Positions 1 to 8,692 of a stretch of DNA of 33,785 bases are shown piece after piece. Numbering within the stretch: position 1 is the stretch's first letter; the number at the start of each line of letters is the position of its first letter. Location: positions 1-33,785 of the forward strand of contig VGOO01000005.1 in assembly GCA_016875925.1 (NCBI GenBank). Direction: 5' to 3'. The stretch comes from Chloroflexota bacterium. Lineage in GTDB: Bacteria; Chloroflexota; Dehalococcoidia; GIF9; UBA5629. The notes below the pieces were generated by a model, which searched no databases, was not told where the DNA came from, and was given only the letters and a program-made list of their open reading frames with translations. The translations under genes were made by a program, and so were the position numbers.

Positions 1-1759
1 ACAGCCCTTTCTTTAGGGCTTGAGCTGCGGCAATCTTGAAGGCCATTTCTGAGGAGTCTACGGGATGAGAGCTGCCATCATACAATGTTACTTTCACGTC
101 AACCACAGGGTATCCCGCTAGCACGCCTTCGAGTCTAGCTTCGTTCACACCTTTTTCCACGGCTGGGATATAGTTCCTTGGTACAGCACCGCCTACCACT
201 CTCTCATCGAACTCAAACCCGGAACCTCTAGGTAATGGCTCTAGTTCTAAGAAAACGTGCCCATACTGCCCGTGGCCACCTGTTTGTTTCTTGTGTTTGT
301 ACTCCGCTTCCACTGGCACAGCAATTGTCTCCTTGTAAGGCACCTTTGGTGTACCAAGGATAACTTCCACCCCGAACTTATGCACTAGTCTATCTGCAGC
401 TACATCGAGATGAGTCCCACCCATGCCTTTTAACAGCATCTCGCCAAGGTCCGGGTCGCGTTCTATTCTGAGTGTTGGGTCCTCCTCGCAAATCTTGGGC
501 AATGCCGTGCTCATCTTGTCTAGGTCGGCCCTGGACTTAGGGTAAATAGCCCTGCTCAGAACCGACTCCGGGAATCCGATAGGGGCAAGCTTAAATTGGC
601 GCTCGCGCAGGCTAAGGGTGTCACCAGTGGACGTTGACGTGAGCTTGGCAACAGCTCCGATGTCACCGGCAGCCATTTCCGAGACAGGTTCTTGTGTCTT
701 GCCCCGCAAAACAAAAAGCTGGCCAATTCGTTCAGCAGCATTCTTGTTGGTATTCCACGCTTGAGAATTGCTGGAAATCGTTCCTGAATATACTCTAAAG
801 CAGCTAAGCCTGCCGGCGCGGGGGTCAGTGCTTGTCTTAAATACCAGTGCACATAGCGGTGACTCTGGGGCCGGCTCTACAGTTTCTTCTGCTCCAGTAG
901 CGGCGTTGATGACTTTCACCGGGCCTTTATCTTGAGGCGAAGGCAAGTAACTGCAAATCGCCTCCATTAGGGGCGTAATAGCAGTGTTGGTAATGGCGCA
1001 GCCAACAAGTACAGGTACAACTTTACCAAGCAGAGTGGCTTGTCTCAGGCTACGGTATATTTCGTCATCGCTAATCGCTTCGCCTTCCAGATATCTGGAA
1101 AGAAGCTCATCGTCAACCTCGACTACTGCTTCAACAAGTTTTTCGCGATACGAATCTACATCGCCCATGAGAGCGGATGGCACCTCGATTTCCTTGTTAG
1201 TAGTGCCGCCGTATCCTTTTTTGCTTACCAAATCCACCACGCCTTTGAAATCCTTTTGGGAGCCTATGGGTAATTGAATTGGCAAGCACTTTGACCCTAG
1301 CTTCGCCTGAATGTCCTTGAGTACCGTAAGGAAATTGGCGTTTTCACGATCCATCTTGTTAACAAAGATGATACGGGGCACTTCGGCCTCATCTGCATAT
1401 TCCCAAATCTGTTCGGTGCCAACTTCTATGCCTGATGCGGCACAGACCACTACTACTGCGCTTTCGGTGACGCTAAGCCCTGCCTTGACCTCGCCCACGA
1501 AATCGGGATATCCAGGCGTGTCAATTAAATTTATCTTCGTGTCTTTCCATTGGTATGGAAGCAAGGATAGATTAATGCTGATATATCGCTTTATCTCGTC
1601 GGCATCATAATCTGAGGTTGTGGTTCCATCCGCGGTCTTACCTAGCCTTGTGATTGCTCCCGAATTGAATAATATTGCTTCAGCTAGTGATGTTTTTCCG
1701 GCACCTGAATGTGATAGCAAGACGACATTGCGTATTTTGTCAGATTTGAAATGGTGCAC
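1..1759 (-). CDS. Translation elongation factor G-like GTPase (EF-G paralog), 3' end truncated by the window edge
   Basis: Reverse-strand translation from a GTG at 1757-1759 reads MHHFKSDKIRNVVLLSHSGAGKTSLAEAILF...INLIDTPGYPDF...FVNKMDREN...TGGHGQYGHV...YPVVDVKVTLYDGSSHPVDSSEMAFKIAAAQALKKGL. Contains G1, G3 (DTPG), G4 (NKMD) and EF-G domain IV motifs. Not in the ORF track because no stop lies inside the window. Confidence 0.93.
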   Translation of the reverse strand, partial: MHHFKSDKIRNVVLLSHSGAGKTSLAEAILFNSGAITRLGKTADGTTTSDYDADEIKRYISINLSLLPYQWKDTKINLIDTPGYPDFVGEVKAGLSVTESAVVVVCAASGIEVGTEQIWEYADEAEVPRIIFVNKMDRENANFLTVLKDIQAKLGSKCLPIQLPIGSQKDFKGVVDLVSKKGYGGTTNKEIEVPSALMGDVDSYREKLVEAVVEVDDELLSRYLEGEAISDDEIYRSLRQATLLGKVVPVLVGCAITNTAITPLMEAICSYLPSPQDKGPVKVINAATGAEETVEPAPESPLCALVFKTSTDPRAGRLSCFRVYSGTISSNSQAWNTNKNAAERIGQLFVLRGKTQEPVSEMAAGDIGAVAKLTSTSTGDTLSLRERQFKLAPIGFPESVLSRAIYPKSRADLDKMSTALPKICEEDPTLRIERDPDLGEMLLKGMGGTHLDVAADRLVHKFGVEVILGTPKVPYKETIAVPVEAEYKHKKQTGGHGQYGHVFLELEPLPRGSGFEFDERVVGGAVPRNYIPAVEKGVNEARLEGVLAGYPVVDVKVTLYDGSSHPVDSSEMAFKIAAAQALKKGL

Positions 1760-1940
1760 TTGTTATACCCCTGTATTGGTTGTAGTCTTCCTGAGAGAGG
1801 AAGCAAACGGCATTGTAGCAATGTGAAGTTCCGAACGTCAAGTTCAGCGAAATTCTCCTCCAGGCCAATGTTTGCCAAATCAGGACGATGCGAGGCTGTA
1901 GAAGACTTGACTTATCTAGCCCAAGGCCTATCATTAAGAA

Positions 1941-3272
1941 GTGACAAATGCAGCTATGAGCGAATCATTGAGGGAAGATGCGCTTAAGATAATAAACCAG
2001 GCTATTCGTGCGGTTTATCCCGAGGACGCTGTTAAGAAAGCCCTGAGCGCAATTTTCGCCACAGATACTGGCAAAAGTGGCTCGCAAGGATTCGTTGAAG
2101 GCAGCTCGCAGGGATTTGTTTCTGGAAAAAAAATTTTTGTCCTCGCTATCGGCAAAGCAGCATGGCGAATGGCCAAAGCAGCCAATGAGGGCCTTAAGGG
2201 ACAAATTTGCGGGGGGCTGGTAATAACAAAGTACGGCTATTCAATGGGCGTGATAGATGGTTTTGAGGTCTGGGAGGCTGGCCACCCTATACCAGATGAG
2301 AATAGCATCAAGGCCACTGAGCGAGCATTGGAAATGGTGGAAGATCTTAGGGAAAAGGATAACTATCTGCTTCTTCTGGTGTCAGGTGGGGGTTCGTCGC
2401 TTTTTGAATTACCTACTGTGGGGGTTAGCCTGAGCGACATTGTTGATGTAACCAATCAACTTCTTAAATCTGGTGCGTCTATTCAGGAGATAAACGCGGT
2501 GCGTAAGCACATGTCTAAGGTTAAAGGTGGGCGATTTGCCCAAATTGCAACGCCACTCCGGGTTTTCAGCTTGGTGTTATCTGATGTCCTGGGGGATAAA
2601 CTGGATACCATTGCCTCTGGCCCCGCTTATCCAGATTGCACAACCTCGGAGGATGCAATCAGGGTTATGAAAAAATATAGCATTAGCTCGCCTCCTGGGG
2701 TATTGGATGCATTAAAACTGGAGACGCCAAAGTCGTTGGATAATGTCGAGACAAGGATAATTGGCAGCCTTTCTGTCGCCTGTGCATCAGCCAAGCAAGC
2801 TGCGGAGGAGTTGGGCTACAACGCAAGTATACTCACTACGGTGTTAGATTGCCAGGCACGCGAGGCGGGTGCATTCCTGAGCGCTGTTGCCTGTGAGGTT
2901 GTACTAAGGAACCAGCCTATTAGAAAACCATGTGTCATAATTGCAGGTGGAGAGACTGTTGTCGAGGTACGAGGTGATGGCTTGGGTGGTAGGAATCAGG
3001 AATTAGCGTTGTCTGCTGCTCGCGGTATAGCAGGGCTGAAAAATGTTGTGATTGCCTCTGTGGCTACTGATGGTACGGATGGTCCTACCGATGCTGCCGG
3101 TGGGATGATTGACGGGAGTACGACGGCACGCTTGGAGGAGCACGGGATTGCTGCAGAGGAAGTGTTGCTCAATAATGATTCCTATCATGCCCTAAAAGCA
3201 GTTGGCGACCTGATAGTTACCGGGCCAACAGGGACAAATGTCAACGACTTGATGTTGGTGTTGTGTAAGTAG
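1941..3272 (+). CDS. Glycerate 2-kinase (GckA/MOFRL family)
   Basis: 443-aa ORF with VLAIGKAAWRMAKAA, LLLVSGGGSSLFELP, GGETVVEVRGDGLGGRNQELALSAA and ATDGTDGPTDAAGG, all typical of the family. The exact start (1941 or a nearby ATG at 1956) is uncertain. Confidence 0.92.
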   Translation: MTNAAMSESLREDALKIINQAIRAVYPEDAVKKALSAIFATDTGKSGSQGFVEGSSQGFVSGKKIFVLAIGKAAWRMAKAANEGLKGQICGGLVITKYGYSMGVIDGFEVWEAGHPIPDENSIKATERALEMVEDLREKDNYLLLLVSGGGSSLFELPTVGVSLSDIVDVTNQLLKSGASIQEINAVRKHMSKVKGGRFAQIATPLRVFSLVLSDVLGDKLDTIASGPAYPDCTTSEDAIRVMKKYSISSPPGVLDALKLETPKSLDNVETRIIGSLSVACASAKQAAEELGYNASILTTVLDCQAREAGAFLSAVACEVVLRNQPIRKPCVIIAGGETVVEVRGDGLGGRNQELALSAARGIAGLKNVVIASVATDGTDGPTDAAGGMIDGSTTARLEEHGIAAEEVLLNNDSYHALKAVGDLIVTGPTGTNVNDLMLVLCK

Positions 3273-3421
3273 GCGATGGCGAAAGTAAGCCTATTTTGCG
3301 ATTAGTGTTTTCTACAATCTTGACAGGGAACGGGGTTGTGATTAACATGACCTTATTCTGAATGCGATACCAGGGGCTGAGAAGCGGGCCACTCGGATTT
3401 TGAAACCAAAAGGAGACAGAT

Positions 3422-4762
3422 ATGTGTGATACCCTCGTAGCTTTAGGAAATTCCACACATGACGGTTCGGTAATTTTTGGGAAGAACAGCGATAGGCCAC
3501 CAAATGAAGCGCAGGTGATTCGGCGGTTTCCTAGAACAAAACATCATAAAGGTTCCATGGTGAAATGCACCTATATCGAGATCCCACAGGCATCGGAGAC
3601 CTTTGAGGTTCTTTTGTCGTGTCCCTTTTGGATGTGGGGGGCAGAGATGGGTGTTAATGAGCATGGCGTAGCCATCGGCAATGAGGCTGTATGGTCTAAA
3701 GAAAGTTACGCAGACAGTGGGTTACTTGGCATGGACTTGCTTAGACTGGGTCTGGAACGTGGCGCTACTGCCAAAGAAGCGCTCGGAGCGATAACAGAAC
3801 TGTTAACGGAATATGGTCAGGGTGGAGATTGTTTTTTTGGCACACCTATGAAATATCACAATTCTTATATTATTGCTGACGCTAACGAGGCCTGGGTTCT
3901 GGAAACTGCTGATAAATACTGGGTGGCAGAGTATGTCAAAGATATCCGCTCAATTTCAAACGGATATACCATAGGCAAGCACTGGGATATGGCTTCACCA
4001 AATTTGGTCAATCACGCTGTGGAGAAAGGGTGGTGTCAATCCGAGCAAGACTTCGATTTTGCCCAGTGCTATGGCGATGCTGGAATGAGGGAGATCGTGC
4101 ATTGTGTTGAACGCGCTAATCGCAGCACTAGACTTATGATGGATAACCGGGGTAAGGTAACAGTGCGCAGCATGATGGATTACCTCAAGGACCATGATGG
4201 CTACAGTATGCTTGAGTGGAATCCGGACAAACAGCTAAACACCATCTGCATGCATGCAGGCCCTGAGGTTATCAGCCAATCGACAGCGAGCTACGTGGGG
4301 CACTTATCAAAAAAGTTTCTTACACACTGGTTTACTGGAGGTTCAAGCCCTTGTATTAGCGTTTACGTTCCGTTCTACGTGGGTTTTGAAATTCCCGCCT
4401 TGTTCTCTCGAGGCAAAGAGAAATTTGGAACGGCTTCGCATTGGTGGATTCATGAGAGACTGGTTCGGAGTGTGCAACAAGACTATCCATCGCGAGCCGG
4501 CTTTTTGGCAAGCGAAATTAAGAAACTGCAGTCTGATTTTCTAGCGGAAGCCGAGCAAGTAGCTAACAGAGTGGATGGCCTCTCTGCTGCGGCCAAGGCC
4601 CGATTGCTGCAGGGCTTTACCAACAGGTGCGCTAAGACTATGACCGCAAAAAACAGCGAGTGGCTGAAAGCGTTGGGAAAAACGAAGCTCGATTCGCATA
4701 CTAAGAGCAACTATCTGGATTTTTTGAACAGCATAAACAAGTCGGCGGGAATAACGTTCTGA
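3422..4762 (+). CDS. Peptidase C69 / secernin-like Ntn hydrolase
   Basis: N-terminus MCDTLVALGNSTHDGSVIFGKNSDRPPNEAQ matches the secernin/C69 pattern, with Cys2 as candidate N-terminal nucleophile. SD-like aggaga upstream. Confidence 0.85.
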   Translation: MCDTLVALGNSTHDGSVIFGKNSDRPPNEAQVIRRFPRTKHHKGSMVKCTYIEIPQASETFEVLLSCPFWMWGAEMGVNEHGVAIGNEAVWSKESYADSGLLGMDLLRLGLERGATAKEALGAITELLTEYGQGGDCFFGTPMKYHNSYIIADANEAWVLETADKYWVAEYVKDIRSISNGYTIGKHWDMASPNLVNHAVEKGWCQSEQDFDFAQCYGDAGMREIVHCVERANRSTRLMMDNRGKVTVRSMMDYLKDHDGYSMLEWNPDKQLNTICMHAGPEVISQSTASYVGHLSKKFLTHWFTGGSSPCISVYVPFYVGFEIPALFSRGKEKFGTASHWWIHERLVRSVQQDYPSRAGFLASEIKKLQSDFLAEAEQVANRVDGLSAAAKARLLQGFTNRCAKTMTAKNSEWLKALGKTKLDSHTKSNYLDFLNSINKSAGITF

Positions 4763-4801
4763 GGTTGCGAGTGGCATTAGCACCAAGGGAAATGCAGTGA
4801 T

Positions 4802-5932
4802 ATGTTAGCTGAAGGTATTAACATCGGTAAGGCGTTTGGTATCCCTTTGAGGATACATTACTCTTGGTTTATTGTTTTTGTCCTGGTTACCTGGTCGTTG
4901 GCTATTGGCTATTTTCCTCAAGCCTATCTCCACTGGAATCTGGCTACATCGATTCTCGCTGGCGTCATAACCAGTTTGTTGTTCTTTGCCTCTGTCCTGG
5001 TACATGAGCTTATGCACAGTCTAATTGCACGCTCTGCTGGTATTCCTATCGTGTCGATAACTCTGTTTATCTTTGGTGGTGTGTCTCAAATGGGCGAGGA
5101 GCCGCGGCAGCCACAAGTTGAGTTTCGTATGGCTTTTGCCGGGCCGCTAGCCAGTCTGGTGCTGGGGGGCATATTCCTAGCAGGTTGGATTTGGCTACGC
5201 TCCATCCCACAATTCGAATTCGCAGCGGCCATCTGCCGTTGGCTTGGGCCAATCAATATATTTTTGGCTGCTTTCAACCTTATCCCGGGTTTTCCGTTGG
5301 ATGGTGGGCGTGTGCTAAGGTCGCTTTTGTGGTGGCGCAGTGGAAATCTCAATAGTGCTACTAAGATAGCATCCAACGCAGGACGTGGTATTGGCTATCT
5401 TCTTATCCTCGGAGGCGTTTTCATAGTCTTTCGAGGTGACCTTATTAGCGGATTGTGGCTTGCCTTCATCGGTTGGTTTTTGGAGAACGCTGCTGCCAAC
5501 AGCTATCGTCAATTGGCGCTTCAAGACATGCTTAGAGGACACAGGGTCAGCGAGCTTATGACGCATGATTGTCCTGTTGTGTCGCCGGATATGGTAGTTA
5601 TGCAACTAGTTAACGAGCAGATACTGACTTCTGGCCGGCGTTGCTTCCCTGTGGTACGGAATGACCGTGTTCTTGGATTGGTGACTTTGCATGACATAAA
5701 GGCAGTACCTCGCGAACGCTGGGATGTTAAGACAGTCGGTGAGGTTATGACTCCTTTCAGCAATCTTAAGTCGGTTGGGCCGGATGAAGACCTTACCACG
5801 GCCTTGAAGATGTTGACCGAGCAAAATATCAATCAACTCCCCGTGGTCAAAAATGGCAAAATCGTGGGGATGATCGCACGTGATAACTTGCTTTCATTTA
5901 TTAGCGTGCGGGGTGAGTTGGGTGCCAAGTAA
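4802..5932 (+). CDS. Site-2 protease family (M50) membrane metalloprotease with C-terminal tandem CBS domains
   Basis: HELMHSLIA zinc motif, NLIPGFPLDGGRVLRSLLW second motif, several hydrophobic segments, then two CBS-like units (VSELMTHDCPVV..., VGEVMTPFSNLKSV...). Confidence 0.92.
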   Translation: MLAEGINIGKAFGIPLRIHYSWFIVFVLVTWSLAIGYFPQAYLHWNLATSILAGVITSLLFFASVLVHELMHSLIARSAGIPIVSITLFIFGGVSQMGEEPRQPQVEFRMAFAGPLASLVLGGIFLAGWIWLRSIPQFEFAAAICRWLGPINIFLAAFNLIPGFPLDGGRVLRSLLWWRSGNLNSATKIASNAGRGIGYLLILGGVFIVFRGDLISGLWLAFIGWFLENAAANSYRQLALQDMLRGHRVSELMTHDCPVVSPDMVVMQLVNEQILTSGRRCFPVVRNDRVLGLVTLHDIKAVPRERWDVKTVGEVMTPFSNLKSVGPDEDLTTALKMLTEQNINQLPVVKNGKIVGMIARDNLLSFISVRGELGAK

Positions 5933-6329
5933 TCGTAATCCAAATTATTGCGCTCGGTTGCAGTCTGCCCTGCATTTTGTTATCTCTCAGTTTGCGTTCC
6001 GGCAGAAGCGACCTTCTGATTTGACACTTATTGTGTTCGGATGTAGTATTAGCACGGTGATTTTTCTCGAAGGTTTTTACTGCTGATTTCGGCAGCAGGA
6101 TTTTGAAGCTTAACTGGCGTGATACAGTCAAGAAATATACCCTGAGGCTAAGGCGATTGGGCTTGCTTTGAAGCCTATTTGTTCTTCGGCTGATGGTGCA
6201 GCGGCTGCTTCAGCATAGTAATGACCTTGTAAGCTGTAGAGCATAGTGAAGCAGGTTGGAGAGTATGCCACGCGTCCACTTGGTCTCGTAGTTTGACGTG
6301 TGTAAAACTTTAAGATAAGGAGTGCGCTA

Positions 6330-7424
6330 ATGATTTCGTTTAGTCCTACCGAAGAGCAACAGATGATTGTAAACATGGTAAGGCAGTTTGCTGAGGATGA
6401 AATGAGGAAGGTGTACCGGGAGTGCGATGAAAGCGGGGAGATACCGGACCGTATCGTCAGTACCGCGTGGAATTTAGGTCTTGTATCCACTAGTATTCCC
6501 GAAGTGTATGGGGGGGGAGGTGGTGAGCGTTCAAGCATCACAGGCTGTCTCATTGCCGAGGAACTGGCTTGGGGTGACCTATCAATTGCCATGCATGTCC
6601 TGTGTCCTGGGCTGCTGGCTCTGCCTGTTTTAGAAATGGGCACTGCCGAGCAAAAGAAAAAATATTTACCGGGCTTCTGTGGCGTCAAATATATGCCAGC
6701 TAGTGCCGCCCTCATTGAACCTCGCTTCAATTTTGATCCCTGCGCTCTCTCTGCTGCAGCAAAGCTTGATAAAGAGGGGTATGTGCTGAACGGACAGAAA
6801 TGCTATGTGCCGCTGGCAGCGGAGGCGGAAGCATTGATTGTCTATGCTAATGAGAAAGGTACCGGTCAAGCTTTTATAGTGGAAAATGGTACCCCCGGAC
6901 TGGTGGTCGGCGAGCGAGAGAAAAACATGGGAATAAAGGGCTTGGCTACGTACGAGCTTACCTTGAAGGATTGCCGAGTGCCCAGAGAAAACCGCTTAGG
7001 TGGCGCCAACGGTTGTGATTTCAGCAGGTTACTCAACTGCTCACGCGTGGCTTTGTCTGCGATGGCAACGGGGGTTGCCAGAGCTGCCTTCATGTATTCC
7101 AGGGACTATGCCAAAGAGCGCGTTGCTTTTGGTGAGCCTATTGCCGCAAGGCAAGCGATTGCATTTATGTTGGCTGAAATGGCTATTGAGATCGACTCGA
7201 CACGTCTGATGGCATGGGAGGCTGCTTGGAGGTTGGACAAGAAGGATGAAGCGACTAAAGAAGCTTCGTTGGTCAAGATGTATGCTGATGATATGGTGCT
7301 GATGGTTACTGACAGAGCTGTGCAAATACTGGGCGGGCATGGTTACATACGGGAACATCCGGTAGAGCTATGGCTTAGAAACGGGCGTGGGTTTGTCACA
7401 TTCGACGGAATGGCTATTGTATAA
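6330..7424 (+). CDS. Acyl-CoA dehydrogenase family protein, divergent subunit (short C-terminus)
   Basis: ACAD fold motifs: ERVAFGEPIAARQAIAFMLAEMAIEIDSTRLM and QILGGHGYIREHPVE. Ends FVTFDGMAIV. SD gataaggag upstream. Confidence 0.9.
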   Translation: MISFSPTEEQQMIVNMVRQFAEDEMRKVYRECDESGEIPDRIVSTAWNLGLVSTSIPEVYGGGGGERSSITGCLIAEELAWGDLSIAMHVLCPGLLALPVLEMGTAEQKKKYLPGFCGVKYMPASAALIEPRFNFDPCALSAAAKLDKEGYVLNGQKCYVPLAAEAEALIVYANEKGTGQAFIVENGTPGLVVGEREKNMGIKGLATYELTLKDCRVPRENRLGGANGCDFSRLLNCSRVALSAMATGVARAAFMYSRDYAKERVAFGEPIAARQAIAFMLAEMAIEIDSTRLMAWEAAWRLDKKDEATKEASLVKMYADDMVLMVTDRAVQILGGHGYIREHPVELWLRNGRGFVTFDGMAIV

Positions 7425-7436
7425 AAGGAGACTAAA

Positions 7437-8633
7437 ATGATCGATTTTGAACCTACACAAGAGCAGAAGGATGCTATAAAGCGAGCTCATCAAATCGCTG
7501 AGGAGATGTTCCGCCCCATAAGCCGTTACTACGATGAAAAGGAACACGAAAGCCCCAAGGAGTTGATTGATACCTTATGGTCCAGAAGGCAGGACGGAAC
7601 GCTCTTTGGGGGTCTGGATTTAACCGCTGCACTCACGGTGGAAGAAGTCTGCTGGGGAGACGCAGGTTTCTACTTGGTTGCACCTGGTCCATGCCTTGGT
7701 GGTGCTGCTGTGTTTGCCGCTGGCACCAAGGAGCAAATGGAGCGCTTTCTGAAACGTTTTAACGAAGGCGGGCCGAAATGGGGTGCCATGGCCATGACGG
7801 AGGCCGGTTGTGGCTCAGATACTTCTGCCATTTCTACCACGGCTGTTAGAGATGGTGACGAATGGGTTATTAACGGTGAAAAGATATTCGTCACCTGGGG
7901 GAAAAGAGGACTGGGGGAGTCTGATGGCTTTGTGGTGGTCTGGGCCAGCATAGACAAGTCGGCAGGGCGTGCTGGAATGAAGTCCTTTGTGGTAGAGGCG
8001 GGAACGCCTGGTGTTCGAGTGGAGAAGCTGGAGAAAAAGCTAGGAATTAAAGTCAGCGATACCGCTACTCTCGTTTTTGATAATTGTCGTGTACCATTTG
8101 ACAATATACTTGGCAGTCCAGAGGTTAAGAAGGCAGCCGAAGGGAAAGCCGCTGGCTTCAAAGGAGCCATGGCTACCTTCGATGTTACCAGGCCTATTGT
8201 AGGTGCTATGGCTTTAGGGGTTGCTCGTGCCGCTCTTGATTTTGTCAAAGATGTCCTGCGCGAAGAGGGTATAGAGATACGCTATGGCTCTCCGCGTAAG
8301 AACTTGACCACGGTTGAGAGAGACGTGATGGAGATGGAGGCCAACTATAAGGCAGCCAAAATGCTGATACTCAGGTCACTGTGGATGATGGGGCAATTGC
8401 AGCCGAATAACCTTGAGTCCTCGATGGCAAAGGCCAAAGCCGGGCTAGCTGCCACCAAAATCACGCAGAAAGCGATAGAGATTATGGGGCCACTTGGTTA
8501 CTCCAGGAAGTATCTGCTGGAAAAGTGGATGCGCGACGCCAAAATCAACGATATCTTTGAGGGCACCGGGCAGATCAATATGCTCATCGTGGCTCGGAGG
8601 ATACTTAATTACTCCAGAGATGAGCTAAAGTAG
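7437..8633 (+). CDS. Acyl-CoA dehydrogenase family protein
   Basis: AMTEAGCGSDTSAI, GEKIFVTWG, VFDNCRVPFDNILG, and C-terminal IFEGTGQINMLIVARRIL with the EG(T/S) Glu. SD aaaggag 12 bp after the previous gene. Confidence 0.93.
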   Translation: MIDFEPTQEQKDAIKRAHQIAEEMFRPISRYYDEKEHESPKELIDTLWSRRQDGTLFGGLDLTAALTVEEVCWGDAGFYLVAPGPCLGGAAVFAAGTKEQMERFLKRFNEGGPKWGAMAMTEAGCGSDTSAISTTAVRDGDEWVINGEKIFVTWGKRGLGESDGFVVVWASIDKSAGRAGMKSFVVEAGTPGVRVEKLEKKLGIKVSDTATLVFDNCRVPFDNILGSPEVKKAAEGKAAGFKGAMATFDVTRPIVGAMALGVARAALDFVKDVLREEGIEIRYGSPRKNLTTVERDVMEMEANYKAAKMLILRSLWMMGQLQPNNLESSMAKAKAGLAATKITQKAIEIMGPLGYSRKYLLEKWMRDAKINDIFEGTGQINMLIVARRILNYSRDELK

Positions 8634-8692
8634 GATTTTCTGGCTGCTCTTAAGTGGCAGTAGTAACTATTCTAGCCGGTATGCCTGGCATG

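Noticed and set aside
6128-6730. 200-aa minus-strand ORF overlapping the first acyl-CoA dehydrogenase
   Set aside because: Antisense shadow of a strongly supported CDS; low-complexity composition (PPPPPYTSG) and no recognisable domain.
7670-8248. 192-aa minus-strand ORF inside the second acyl-CoA dehydrogenase
   Set aside because: Antisense to conserved ACAD motifs; Ser/Pro/Thr-rich composition typical of shadow frames.
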